A stretch of 64,000 bases of DNA from Pandoraea horticolens (GTDB lineage: Bacteria; Pseudomonadota; Gammaproteobacteria; Burkholderiales; Burkholderiaceae): contig NZ_CABPSM010000003.1 of the NCBI RefSeq assembly GCF_902459555.1, positions 337,487-401,486 of the forward strand. The letters are read 5' to 3'. Below, one piece after another: positions 26,465 through 35,454 of the stretch; the first letter of the stretch is position 1, and every line of letters starts with the position of its first letter. The notes under the pieces were generated by a model, which was not told the DNA's origin, did no database searches, and saw only the letters and a program-made list of their open reading frames with translations. The position numbers were made by a program, and so were the translations under genes.

Positions 26465-26508
26465 GCCCCGCACGAGGATTCGTTCCCGACGGGGCTTGTG
26501 TGTTTCTG
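26465..26508 (+). terminator. Possible intrinsic terminator after DUF4148
   Basis: AGCCCCG and CGGGGCT form a 7-bp stem around a partly paired loop, followed by TGTGTGTTT. It lies 130 bp past the stop, with a weak T tail. Confidence 0.4.
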
Positions 26509-26553
26509 GAGGGCAGGCGTTACGAAGACGCCACGTCCCCTCATGTCAATCGG

Positions 26554-28068
26554 TCAATGGGTAGACGGTGCCGGGGAGGCGGGTGTGCCGCCACCTGCCG
26601 GCATTGAATGGGATTGGGCCAGCGACGTCTTGTCGTTCGCCGCGCTCGATTGCCAGCCCCCGCCCAGTGCCAGGAACAGATTGACCTGATCCATGGCAAC
26701 CAGCGTTTCGGAGGCGGCCAGCGCTGCCTCGGCGTTGGCGTGGGTGCGTTCGGCGTCGAGGCTGGTCAGAAACGGCGCGCGACCGGCCTGATAGAGCTTG
26801 TGATTCCGCTCGGCAGCGGCGCGCGACTTGTCGCGGGCGTCGCGCAGGGCGTCGCCGCGTTGCAACTCCCGGGTGTAAGCGGAGAGGGACGTCTGCGTTT
26901 CCTGTAATGCCTTCAACACCACGCCATCGAAATGGGCGAGGGCGGCATCGGCGCCGGCTTCCATGCCTTTGATGTGGGCGCGTACACCGTTGGTCGGCAG
27001 CGACCACGTAATCATCGGTCCCACGGTCCATTGCTCCGTGCGGCCTTGCCCGAAGTGTTCCAGTATCCCGCTCGCGCCAACCGAGGCGCCCAGGCGGATC
27101 GACGGATAGAGGTCCGCCGTGGCAACCCCGATCTTCGCCGTGGCCGACGCCAGTTCGCGCTCGGCCTGACGTACGTCAGGCCGGCGCTTGAGCAGCGCCG
27201 TGCCGTCGCCGACCGGTAGCGGGTGATTCAACTGAGGAATGCGGCGGCATTGCGAGGCGCTGGCGTCGAGCGTGCCGGGTGCCTTGCCGAGCATCACCGC
27301 AAGCCGATAGGTCGCGGCTTCGTGCTGCGCCTGGAAATGCGGCAGGGCGGCGCGCAGTGTGTCGGCCTGTGCCTGAGCGCGCAGCAGATCGGTGGGTTGA
27401 TCGCGACCGGCGTCGACCAGCTTGCGTGTTATCGCTACGCTCTTTTCCTGCAATTGCAATTGGTCGTCGGCGATGTCGTACTCGTGATTGGCCGCGCAGC
27501 TTTGCACATAGGCGCGCACCGTTTCGGCAGCCACACTCACGCGAGCGACATCCAGCGCTGCCTGACTGGCTTCGGCGGCGGCGAGCGCGGCTTCGTCCGC
27601 GCGAGCCAGCTTGCCGAAGAAATCGATCTGGTAGGAGATGGACAGTGCCGCTGCGGCCAGATTGATTACAGGCAGCTTTTCTTCCTTCAGGAAACTCTCG
27701 CCCGAAAGCTGAGCGCGTCCCCCATTGGCCTGCACGCCGCCCTGCGGAAAATTCTCCGACTGGACTTCGTGATACATCGCAATCGCGCGCTGCACGTTGG
27801 CGAGCGCCACACGAACGTTCGTGTTCGCGGCGAGCGCCTCTTTGACGAGCGCGTCGAGTTTCGGGTCGTCGTAGAGTTGCCACCAATCGTCGGGCACGGC
27901 GCCAATTGACACGGCGCGTTGTGTTGCGTTCGCGATGGGGCCGTTTGCCTCGGGCGAGTGCATCGCCGAGTTTTCCGGCAGATGGTAGTCGGGGCCGACG
28001 CTCGTGCATCCCGCGACTAGCGCGGCGGCCGCTGCCACCGCACTCACCATGAGTAATCGTGGACTCAC
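26554..28068 (-). CDS. Outer-membrane efflux lipoprotein (OprM/NodT family)
   Basis: A 504-residue outer-membrane channel component. Lipoprotein signal lipobox VAGC sits near residue 21 (AALVAGCTSVGPDYHLP). Two OEP domains follow, with VRQAERELASATAKIGVATADLYPSIRL. It is the last gene of a leftward five-gene operon with FUSC, DUF1656 and HlyD-type genes, so it is likely the exit duct for their substrate. Its GTG start overlaps the adaptor stop. Confidence 0.93.
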   Translation of the reverse strand: MSPRLLMVSAVAAAAALVAGCTSVGPDYHLPENSAMHSPEANGPIANATQRAVSIGAVPDDWWQLYDDPKLDALVKEALAANTNVRVALANVQRAIAMYHEVQSENFPQGGVQANGGRAQLSGESFLKEEKLPVINLAAAALSISYQIDFFGKLARADEAALAAAEASQAALDVARVSVAAETVRAYVQSCAANHEYDIADDQLQLQEKSVAITRKLVDAGRDQPTDLLRAQAQADTLRAALPHFQAQHEAATYRLAVMLGKAPGTLDASASQCRRIPQLNHPLPVGDGTALLKRRPDVRQAERELASATAKIGVATADLYPSIRLGASVGASGILEHFGQGRTEQWTVGPMITWSLPTNGVRAHIKGMEAGADAALAHFDGVVLKALQETQTSLSAYTRELQRGDALRDARDKSRAAAERNHKLYQAGRAPFLTSLDAERTHANAEAALAASETLVAMDQVNLFLALGGGWQSSAANDKTSLAQSHSMPAGGGTPASPAPSTH

Positions 28069-29027
28069 TGCCGGGCTCCTGCTCGGGCGCCGGTCTCGCG
28101 TGCGGCGGCCAGCGTCGTGGGTGCGGCGTCAGCCTGTTTCGACTGACCGGACGTGCCCTGCGGACTTTCCATGACGGTTACCGTCGCGGTGCGACCGGCG
28201 ACCAGGCGCATATCCTTGGGGACATCGTCGAGCGCAATGCGCACCGGAATGCGCTGGGCAAGACGTACCCAGTTGAAGGTCGGGTTGATGTTGGGCAGCA
28301 TCGATGCACCGCTCGTGCGATCACGGTCTTCGATCCCGGCGACGATACTCTGCACATGGCCGTGCAGGACATGTTGCTCGCCCATCAGGCGCACTTCGAC
28401 TTTGTCGCCGATATGGATGCCGCGCATCTTGGTTTCTTCGAAGTAGCCTTCGACGTGCAGCGAGTTCGCATCGACCATGGAGAGCACCGGGCGGCCGGTG
28501 GTGACGTAGTCGCCCACCCGCGGCAGACGGTCGTTCAGGTAGCCGTCGGCGGGGGCGAGAACGCGTGTGCGCTCAAGGTTGAGCTTCGCGAGTTGCGCGG
28601 CGGTTTCGGCTTGCGCGACAGCCGCTTCGCCGGATTCGACCTTGGCCTGACCGGCCTCGACCACTTCCTTGGCGACGACTTCCGTCAACTGATGGTTACG
28701 GGCGTTTTCGCGGCGGGCCTGGGCGAGCGTGGCGCGCTGCGCGGCGACGTTGGCTTCGGCCTGATGCAACGCCAGCGTGTAGCGGTCGCGGTCGATCACG
28801 AACAGCAGATCGCCGCGGTGCACCTGCTGGTTGTCCTTGACCTCGACATCGGTGATGAGGCCCGAGACATCGGGGGCGATCTGCACGATGTCGGCGCGAA
28901 TGCGCCCGTCACGTGTCCATGGCGCGACGGTGTAGTAGTCCCACAGGTGCAGCAGCACGAAGACCGCGACGCAAGATACCGCAAGCGTCAGCGCAACGGA
29001 GCCGAGAGAGCGAAGTTTCAGTTTCAT
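28065..29027 (-). CDS. HlyD-family periplasmic adaptor (AaeA/EmrA-like)
   Basis: A 320-residue membrane fusion protein with one N-terminal TM anchor (about 10-28), a biotinyl-lipoyl motif (APDVSGLITDVEVKDNQQVHRGDLLFVIDRD), a helical hairpin, and APADGYLNDRLPRVGDYV. It bridges the FUSC protein to the outer-membrane channel. Four-base overlaps with both neighbours show translational coupling. The pattern matches the AaeA aromatic-acid efflux type. The substrate is inferred only. Confidence 0.93.
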   Translation of the reverse strand: MKLKLRSLGSVALTLAVSCVAVFVLLHLWDYYTVAPWTRDGRIRADIVQIAPDVSGLITDVEVKDNQQVHRGDLLFVIDRDRYTLALHQAEANVAAQRATLAQARRENARNHQLTEVVAKEVVEAGQAKVESGEAAVAQAETAAQLAKLNLERTRVLAPADGYLNDRLPRVGDYVTTGRPVLSMVDANSLHVEGYFEETKMRGIHIGDKVEVRLMGEQHVLHGHVQSIVAGIEDRDRTSGASMLPNINPTFNWVRLAQRIPVRIALDDVPKDMRLVAGRTATVTVMESPQGTSGQSKQADAAPTTLAAARETGARAGARQ

Positions 29028-29233
29028 GGTTGGCAGGCGCGCGCGATGGCGACGATGCCGCCCAGCGCGATGATGTACACAGCAAGGTTGAATAACGAAC
29101 GATGCCAGACGAGTTTGTAAAAGCCGATGCGCGCGAGCATGAAGCGCAGCGCGCCCGTCAGCACGAAAGCCACGATCATCAGGGCCAGCAGCGTCGGCAC
29201 GAATACGCCGTAGATATCGATCTCACCGCTCAT
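29024..29233 (-). CDS. DUF1656 membrane protein (AaeX-like)
   Basis: A 69-residue protein with two hydrophobic segments: PTLLALMIVAFVLTGALRFML and LAVYIIALGGIVAIARACQ. This is the DUF1656/AaeX family, which regularly lies between FUSC and HlyD genes of aromatic-acid exporters. Both flanking genes overlap it by 4 bp. Its precise role in the complex is unknown. Confidence 0.9.
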   Translation of the reverse strand: MSGEIDIYGVFVPTLLALMIVAFVLTGALRFMLARIGFYKLVWHRSLFNLAVYIIALGGIVAIARACQP

Positions 29234-31239
29234 TGAACGCTCACGGGGCGTGTGGCAGGGAACAGCGCTACGTGGATGTCCATGAGCGACGCGCGCGCAC
29301 TGCGCGAGGCCTGATCGCTATGGGCCACCAACGAGCGCAGCGCGCCCAGCAGTTTGTCGTGCAGCGGGGTGCCGGGCTCGCTCACCTGTTCGTCGAGTCG
29401 CGCCCGATAAAAGCGCGCCACGTCGGTGAGCACGGCCTCGACGGCGTCGCGCTGCGATGGTTTCAGATGCGGCAGCTCGCGCTGCAACGCCAGTGCCGAG
29501 AGTTCGACGCGCACTTCGGTAAAGCCGTCGCTCGATGTTTCGCTCTCGCTCGCGGCCAGACGCGGCACCAGTTGACCGAGGCGGTCGAGCAGTCGTGAGC
29601 GCAAACGGTCATGCTCGGCCACCGAGCGGCCGATGGCGTTCTTCGCAATGTCGCGCCAGCTCGCGTGAATCAGGCGGCGCATGGCCACGCGGGTGCCGAA
29701 CGGTCGTGTCTGTAACGTCCAGATCAGGGCGAACAGCACGCCGGCCAGGCCGGCGATATTGTTGTTGAAGAACGCCTGGAAGTCGGCGCTGTAGCCGCCC
29801 TGAATGCCGACGAAGCTCGCCGTATTGACCGCAACGGGCATCGCCACCATCGCAAAGCGAGGCTGCGGGATGAACGTGCCGACCAGCAGGTACGGTACGG
29901 CAAACATCCCCACGAGCAAACCGAAGTCATGCGCATTCGTCAGGATGAAGAACACATAGATGGCGGCGAGCACCACGCACACGGCCGTCGCCCAGAAGAA
30001 CGAGCGGATGAATGGTGCGGGCTCATCCGTTGCCGCGAAGAAGCAGCACGCGACGGCGCAGAGCGAGACACCGGCGGCGCCGTCATTCCAGCCGGTGTAG
30101 ATCCACGCCATGCCCATGAGGAATGTGCACAGCGCGGCCGAAACGGTTGAGAACAAGAGCAGCCCGTGATCGTAGTGGCGTGCGCCACCCAACTCCCAGT
30201 GCTGGAAAGCGGGCGTCCATTCGTGGCCGCGGTCCTGATCGTCGAGCTGGCCGAAACGGCGTTGCAGCGACACGCAGTCCTGCCAGAGTTGTACCAGCGA
30301 GCGCAACCGGTCTTCGGTGGCTGCGACCAGCGCGCCATACCAGTCCGAGGCTTCTCCGGCCGATTGCGGCGGACTCAGCAAGTGGGCCGGGGCGGGCGAC
30401 GGCGCGCCGAGCCGCAGCCATGCGACCACGTCCGCCATCTTCGCTTCGAGCGCTTCGGGCACGCCGTTCGGGTGCCCGCGCAACGTATGCACGAGCGACG
30501 CCACCGTCGAGAGCACGGGCATCATCATGGTCATGCGCCCGCGCAACTCTCGCGCGTCACGCACGCGCTCCGACGTGTCGGCATCGTACGAAAGCTGGCT
30601 GATCAACTGGTCCAGCGCCAGAATGTCGGCCGCCATACGGTGACGGCTCATGTGGCGCGTTGTCTTGCCTTCCGGGTCGGCCGAGAGCATGTCGGCCGTC
30701 CAGCGTGCGGCGTCGGTGAGCCAGCGTGTGGAGCGGTCGTGCAACACCTTGGCCACGCTCGTGGGCAGGATCACGGCGCCGACCACGCTCGCGCAGACGA
30801 TACCGAGGATGATCTCCTCGGCACGCGCCACGGCGATATCGAAGATGCCGTCGGGCGTACCGACCGCCGGTAAGGCGATCAGCGGCAGTGTGTACGACGC
30901 CAGCAGAAACACGTAACTGCGTGGCGAACGATGCAGCAGACTGATATAGAGCAGGGTGCCGGTCCACAGCCCGACGACCGCCATCAGCAGCTCTGGGTTG
31001 TTGACGAGCGCGGGCACCAAGACAATGGACGCGCCCGCACCGAGCAGCGTGCCGAGCACGCGATACAGCGCCTTGGAGCGTGTGGCGCCGGTGAGCGGGT
31101 GCGACACGATGTAGACCGTAGCCATCGCCCAGTACGGACGCGGCAAGCCGATGGCTAGCGCGATGTAGAGCGCCAGCATCGAGGCGGCGAACGCCTTGAT
31201 CGAGAAAATCCAGTCGCGTGAGGATGGCCAGTTGAGCAC
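29230..31239 (-). CDS. FUSC-family inner-membrane efflux protein (AaeB-like)
   Basis: A 669-residue FUSC transporter with two six-TM halves (about residues 15-160 and 370-500) and large cytosolic loops. The GTG start begins MLNWPSSRDWIFSIKAFAASMLALYIALAIGLPRPYWAM, typical of the family. It lies 3 bp after the MarR stop, so the regulator and exporter are one transcript. Such proteins export aromatic carboxylic acids or fusaric acid. The actual substrate here is inferred from relatives. Confidence 0.92.
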   Translation of the reverse strand: MLNWPSSRDWIFSIKAFAASMLALYIALAIGLPRPYWAMATVYIVSHPLTGATRSKALYRVLGTLLGAGASIVLVPALVNNPELLMAVVGLWTGTLLYISLLHRSPRSYVFLLASYTLPLIALPAVGTPDGIFDIAVARAEEIILGIVCASVVGAVILPTSVAKVLHDRSTRWLTDAARWTADMLSADPEGKTTRHMSRHRMAADILALDQLISQLSYDADTSERVRDARELRGRMTMMMPVLSTVASLVHTLRGHPNGVPEALEAKMADVVAWLRLGAPSPAPAHLLSPPQSAGEASDWYGALVAATEDRLRSLVQLWQDCVSLQRRFGQLDDQDRGHEWTPAFQHWELGGARHYDHGLLLFSTVSAALCTFLMGMAWIYTGWNDGAAGVSLCAVACCFFAATDEPAPFIRSFFWATAVCVVLAAIYVFFILTNAHDFGLLVGMFAVPYLLVGTFIPQPRFAMVAMPVAVNTASFVGIQGGYSADFQAFFNNNIAGLAGVLFALIWTLQTRPFGTRVAMRRLIHASWRDIAKNAIGRSVAEHDRLRSRLLDRLGQLVPRLAASESETSSDGFTEVRVELSALALQRELPHLKPSQRDAVEAVLTDVARFYRARLDEQVSEPGTPLHDKLLGALRSLVAHSDQASRSARASLMDIHVALFPATRPVSVQ

Positions 31240-31242
31240 GGT

Positions 31243-31716
31243 CTACTTCTTCGGAGGCTCCATCTCGAGCACGCCCACGTCGGGGCTCGCTACGCTGGAA
31301 ATGGCTTCGAATACGCGCAACACCGCTTCGAAATCTTCGCGCGGAATGTTTGCGAAAACTTTCGCGCGCAACTGGCTGAGTTCGATTTCGAGCTTCTCGG
31401 CGAGCGCTTCGCCGGCCTGCGTGAGCCGCAGCGCATTGGCGCGGCGGTCGCTGGCGTCGACTTCACGCAGCACGAGTCCGGCTGCGCACAACTGATCGAG
31501 CAGCCGCACCAGAGACGCGCCTTCGAGTCCGACGTATTCGGCAAGCTCGACCTGACGCACCCCTTGGCCAAGGCGGCGGATGAACAGCAACGGACCGGCG
31601 CTCGCTGCGGAAATTCCATATTCGACGATCGCGCCCTGCGATATCTGACGCCATTGCTTGCCCGCCAGCAGCAAATGGCTGGTGAAGACGAAGCGGAGCG
31701 ATTCTAACGAGGTCAT
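31243..31716 (-). CDS. MarR-family transcriptional regulator
   Basis: A 157-residue winged-helix MarR protein (YGISAASAGPLLFIRRLGQGVRQVELAEYVGLEGASLVRLLDQLCAAGLVLREVDASDRRANALRLTQ). It is the promoter-proximal gene of the FUSC operon and probably represses it. An inverted repeat, CTAATAATTAG at 31737-31747 inside TTAACTA...TAGTTAA (31733-31759), lies just upstream and is the likely operator. Confidence 0.92.
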   Translation of the reverse strand: MTSLESLRFVFTSHLLLAGKQWRQISQGAIVEYGISAASAGPLLFIRRLGQGVRQVELAEYVGLEGASLVRLLDQLCAAGLVLREVDASDRRANALRLTQAGEALAEKLEIELSQLRAKVFANIPREDFEAVLRVFEAISSVASPDVGVLEMEPPKK

Positions 31717-31732
31717 GGCGAAAGATTATATG

Positions 31733-31759
31733 TTAACTAATAATTAGGATGCTAGTTAA
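31733..31759. promoter_or_regulatory. MarR operator of the FUSC operon
   Basis: TTAACTA (31733-31739) and TAGTTAA (31753-31759) form arms around CTAATAATTAG, which is itself palindromic at 31737-31747. It lies 20-40 bp upstream of the MarR start on the minus strand. Confidence 0.6.
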
Positions 31760-31911
31760 TGCGTTATTGCGGCGGGCGGTGAGATTGGCCGGGAGGCAAG
31801 CGCGGTAAGGGCTTGCGGGTCATTCATGGTCACGGCCGGAGACGCTGCGCCGAACGCTTTCCGTCAGCTGCGCCTGTTTTATTTTCTGTCGGACGCCAGA
31901 CGGCCGGACTT

Positions 31912-32448
31912 TCAGGTGCGGGAGGTATCTGCCTTGCCGGCGTCAGTTGTTTCGCTCCCCGATCCGGAGATCTCGTCAATCTGCTTCATGTTCTCGAGCA
32001 GCTTGAGCAAGTAGTGCAGGGTGTGGGTGATATCGCCCGTCGAGAACTCGTCCAGCGCCCGTTCGTAATAGTCGTGAATGCGCGGCACGGCCTCGCGGTG
32101 CCAGACGTGGTGACCGTGCTCGGTCATCGTGATGCGGCGCGAGCGCCGGTCGCGTCCGTCAGGTGTGCTGACGATGTGGCCGTCGCGTTCCATGCGGCTG
32201 ATCAGGCCGGACAGGTTCTGGCGGCTCACCATCAGATAGCGGGCCAGATCGCCCACGCTCATGCCGTCGGGGACTTCCGGCCGGGACAGCGCCCCCAGCA
32301 CGGCCCACTGTTGCGTCGTCAGGCCAAGGCTTTCCACAGCTCTCGTGCCAGTTTTATGCAACATGTTTGCGCATTGGTAGAGCCGGAAAAACAGCCGGTT
32401 AGCCAATTCCATACGCGTAATTTCTGTATTTTTCTTAGGGTTTTCCAT
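31912..32448 (-). CDS. badR: MarR-family regulator, BadR-like
   Basis: A 178-residue MarR regulator (MENPKKNTEITRMELANRLFFRLYQ; winged helix MSVGDLARYLMVSRQNLSGLISRMERDGHIVSTPDGRDRRSRRITMT). It is divergent from the cyclohexanecarboxylate genes. In Rhodopseudomonas the MarR protein BadR represses badHI/ali genes and is released by 2-ketocyclohexanecarboxyl-CoA. A 20-bp perfect palindrome at 32501-32520 lies in the shared intergenic region. The start at 32448 follows homologs; an upstream frame adds 20 residues. The symbol is assigned by context and similarity. Confidence 0.82.
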   Translation of the reverse strand: MENPKKNTEITRMELANRLFFRLYQCANMLHKTGTRAVESLGLTTQQWAVLGALSRPEVPDGMSVGDLARYLMVSRQNLSGLISRMERDGHIVSTPDGRDRRSRRITMTEHGHHVWHREAVPRIHDYYERALDEFSTGDITHTLHYLLKLLENMKQIDEISGSGSETTDAGKADTSRT

Positions 32449-32500
32449 ATCGATCACTCCGCATTTGCATGCTTGCGCATCGCTGATCTCGTGTCTAGTA

Positions 32501-32520
32501 TACGTCAATATATTGACGTA
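32501..32520. promoter_or_regulatory. BadR-type operator, perfect palindrome
   Basis: TACGTCAATATATTGACGTA is perfectly self-complementary, spans 32501-32520, and lies between badR-like and badH-like genes. It is the likely repressor site for both divergent promoters. Confidence 0.75.
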
Positions 32521-32593
32521 ATTTGATCGACGGGCGGGTCTCTTGCGAGGTCAGCAAGGATACCGCGCTCGTCAGCGACTCTGGAGGCAGGAC

Positions 32594-33361
32594 ATGCAGC
32601 GGTTCGAAGGCAAGACCGTCATTGTGACGGGCGGCGGGGGCGGGATCGGCGGGGCAACGTGTCATCGGCTGGGAAACGAGGGGGCGGCGGTGGCCGTGTT
32701 CGATCGCGACTTGGCAGCGGCGCAGCGTGTGGCCGGGGAAATCGTCGAAGCGGGGGGGCAAGCGCAAGCGTTCCCGTGCGACATCACCGTGCGCGAACAG
32801 GTCGACTCGGCGGTTGCCGCCGTCGCGCACGCGTTCGGTCCCGTGAGCGTGCTTGTCAATAACGCCGGTTGGGACATCTTCAAGCCCTTTACCAAGACGA
32901 CGCCCACCGAGTGGGAACGGCTGATTGCCATCAACCTGGTCGGCGCGTTGCACATGCATCACGCGGTGTTACCCGAGATGGTGGCGCGGCGCAGCGGGCG
33001 GATCGTCAACATCGCATCCGACGCCGCGCGGGTCGGCTCGTCCGGCGAGGCGGTCTATGCGGCATGTAAAGGCGGAATCGTGGCGTTCTCGAAAACGATC
33101 GCCCGCGAACATGCGCGCCACGGCATCACCGTGAACGTGGTGTGTCCGGGGCCGACCGACACGGCGCTGTTTGCCGACTACAAGGAAGGCGCCGGCAATC
33201 CCGAGAAACTGGTCGAGGCATTCACGAAAGCGATTCCGCTGGGCCGCATCGGTCAGGCGAGCGATCTGCCCGGTGCGATTGCCTTCTTCGCCAGCGACGA
33301 CGCTGCGTTCGTCACCGGTCAGGTGCTGAGCGTGTCGGGCGGACTCACGATGAACGGCTGA
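32594..33361 (+). CDS. badH: 2-hydroxycyclohexanecarboxyl-CoA dehydrogenase (BadH)
   Basis: A 255-residue SDR. VTGGGGGIGG at residues 10-19, NNAGWD near 90, catalytic YAACK near 157, and the exact BadH signature GWDIFKPFTK. It oxidises 2-hydroxycyclohexane-1-carboxyl-CoA to the 2-keto form with NAD. GGAGG lies 6 bases before the ATG. It is the first gene of a rightward operon of cyclohexanecarboxylate degradation. Confidence 0.92.
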   Translation: MQRFEGKTVIVTGGGGGIGGATCHRLGNEGAAVAVFDRDLAAAQRVAGEIVEAGGQAQAFPCDITVREQVDSAVAAVAHAFGPVSVLVNNAGWDIFKPFTKTTPTEWERLIAINLVGALHMHHAVLPEMVARRSGRIVNIASDAARVGSSGEAVYAACKGGIVAFSKTIAREHARHGITVNVVCPGPTDTALFADYKEGAGNPEKLVEAFTKAIPLGRIGQASDLPGAIAFFASDDAAFVTGQVLSVSGGLTMNG

Positions 33362-33427
33362 CGTTTCCCATCACGACGATGCCGCACACGGCCGAACGTC
33401 AATCTGCCGGCGGCGAGGATCAAGACA

Positions 33428-34210
33428 ATGAACTACGAAGACATTCTGTATGAAGTGCGTAACGGCGCGGCGTGGATCACGATCAACCGTCCGGACAAGA
33501 TGAATGCGTTTCGCGGGCGCACCTGCGACGAATTGATTCACGCGATCAACAAGGCGGGCTACGACAGGGAGATCGGCAGCATCGTGCTCGCCGGCGCGGG
33601 CGAGAAAGCGTTCTGCACAGGCGGCGATCAGTCGGCGCATGAAGGGCAGTACGACGGGCGCGGCACCATCGGTTTGCCGATGGAGGAACTGCACAACGCG
33701 ATTCGCGACGTTCCCAAACCGGTCATCGCCCGTGTGCAGGGATATGCGATTGGCGGCGGCAACGTCATCTGCACCCTGTGCGACTTCACGATTGCGTCGG
33801 AAAAGGCGGTATTCGGTCAGGTCGGGCCGAAGGTCGGCTCGGTCGATCCCGGCTTCGGTACGGCGTTTCTCGCGCGCGTGGTCGGCGAGAAGAAGGCGCG
33901 CGAAATCTGGTACCTGTGCCGTCGCTATACGGCCGCCGAGGCGCTGACGATGGGGCTGGTGAATGCCGTCGTGCCCCACGATCAGCTCAATGTCGAAGTC
34001 CAGAAGTGGTGCGACGAGATCATGGAGCGCAGCCCGACGGCGATCGCCATCGCGAAGCGCTCGTTCAACATGGACACCGCACAGCAAGCAGGCATCGCAG
34101 GCATGGGCATGTACGCGCTCAAGCTCTACTACGAGACGGAAGAATCGCGCGAAGGTGTGCGCGCGTTTCAGGAAAAGCGCAAGCCCGACTTCCGCAAGTA
34201 CGCAAAATAA
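33428..34210 (+). CDS. badI: 2-ketocyclohexanecarboxyl-CoA hydrolase (BadI)
   Basis: A 260-residue crotonase-fold enzyme, the same length as known BadI. ITINRPDKMNAFRGRTCDELI, GEKAFCTGGDQS and VPKPVIARVQGYAIGGGN give the oxyanion and CoA pocket; SVDPGFGTAFLARVVGEKKAREIWYLCRRY is BadI-type. It opens the ring of 2-ketocyclohexane-1-carboxyl-CoA by hydrolysis, giving pimelyl-CoA. This feeds beta-oxidation. Confidence 0.93.
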   Translation: MNYEDILYEVRNGAAWITINRPDKMNAFRGRTCDELIHAINKAGYDREIGSIVLAGAGEKAFCTGGDQSAHEGQYDGRGTIGLPMEELHNAIRDVPKPVIARVQGYAIGGGNVICTLCDFTIASEKAVFGQVGPKVGSVDPGFGTAFLARVVGEKKAREIWYLCRRYTAAEALTMGLVNAVVPHDQLNVEVQKWCDEIMERSPTAIAIAKRSFNMDTAQQAGIAGMGMYALKLYYETEESREGVRAFQEKRKPDFRKYAK

Positions 34211-34225
34211 GCGAGGGACACCGCG

Positions 34226-35380
34226 ATGCTCAATCCGTATCTCGATGACGATCTCGTGGCGCTGGCCGAGCACACGCAGCGCTTTGCCCAGGCCCGCATC
34301 GCGCCGGGCTTTCAGGCGCGCGACAAAACGCGTGTGCTTGACCGTCCGCTCATGCGGGAAATGGGGGGAATGGGGCTGATTGCGCCAGAGCTACCGGAAG
34401 TCTACGGCGGCCAGGGCATGGGTCGTCTTGCCGCCGGCGTGATTCACGAGGCCGTCGCGCGCGCAGACCTCAGCATGTCGTACGTCAACCTGCTGGCTTC
34501 GCTCAATGGTCAGATTCTGGCCGAGCATGGCAAGCCGGACGTGGTGACGCCGTGGATCGAGAAGCTCACGCGCGGCGAGACACTGCTGGCTATCGCACTG
34601 ACCGAACCTCGCGGCGGCTCTGACGCCGCGAACCTGCGCATGCGAGCCGACTTCGACGGCACGCACTACGTGCTCAATGGCGAGAAGACATCGATCTCGG
34701 CGGCTGACCAGGCAGACGCGGCCGTCGTCTTCGCCCGGACCGGAGAAGTGTCCGAACTCGCGCGCGGCATCTCGGCATTTTTCGTGCCGCTCGACCTGCC
34801 GGGCGTCACGCGGCAGCGCTTCGATTGTCATGGTCAGCGGGCCATCGGGCGCGGTTCTTTGTTCTTCGAGAACGTTCGAATTCCGGCCGACCATGTGCTC
34901 GGCGCACCCGGCGAGGGTTTCGTGCAGGTGATGCAGGGATTCGATTTCTCGCGGGCGCTGATCGGCCTGCAGGTGCTGGCCGTCGCAAGAGCGGCGCTGG
35001 ACGAGACATGGGAATACGTCGCCCAGCGCGAGGCGTTCGGCAAGCCGCTCTCGGCATTTCAGGGGGTGACGCATCCGCTGGCGGACTTCGATACCCAGGT
35101 CGAGGCGGCGAGACTGCTTTGCCTGCAAACGCTGTGGCTCAAGGACCGTGGCTTGCCGCACAGTGCCGAAGCGGCGATGTGCAAATGGTGGGGGCCGAAG
35201 CTGGCTTACGACACGATTCATCAGTGCCTGCTGATGTTCGGACACGGCGGCTACGACCGTGGCGTGATGGAGCAGCGGCTGCGCGACGTGCTGGGGTTCC
35301 AGATCGGCGACGGCACGGCCCAGATCATGAAGACGATCATCGCGCGCACCCGGGCGGGCAGGCAGGCCGTGCCGATCTGA
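34226..35380 (+). CDS. aliB: Cyclohexanecarboxyl-CoA dehydrogenase-type acyl-CoA dehydrogenase (AliB)
   Basis: A 384-residue FAD-dependent acyl-CoA dehydrogenase. LTEPRGGSDAAN binds FAD and substrate; FGHGGYDRGVMEQRLRDV is near the C-terminus. It probably oxidises cyclohexanecarboxyl-CoA to cyclohex-1-ene-1-carboxyl-CoA. At the position of the usual base Glu in YEGTT the sequence reads IGDGTAQ, with Asp; ring-specific family members may differ here. It lies 15 bp after badI. Confidence 0.87.
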   Translation: MLNPYLDDDLVALAEHTQRFAQARIAPGFQARDKTRVLDRPLMREMGGMGLIAPELPEVYGGQGMGRLAAGVIHEAVARADLSMSYVNLLASLNGQILAEHGKPDVVTPWIEKLTRGETLLAIALTEPRGGSDAANLRMRADFDGTHYVLNGEKTSISAADQADAAVVFARTGEVSELARGISAFFVPLDLPGVTRQRFDCHGQRAIGRGSLFFENVRIPADHVLGAPGEGFVQVMQGFDFSRALIGLQVLAVARAALDETWEYVAQREAFGKPLSAFQGVTHPLADFDTQVEAARLLCLQTLWLKDRGLPHSAEAAMCKWWGPKLAYDTIHQCLLMFGHGGYDRGVMEQRLRDVLGFQIGDGTAQIMKTIIARTRAGRQAVPI

Positions 35381-35454
35381 GGGCATTGGCGCGGGCGGTA
35401 GTCACGGCATCACCATAACGATACGAACGACACGACAGCACAGGAGACGATGCA

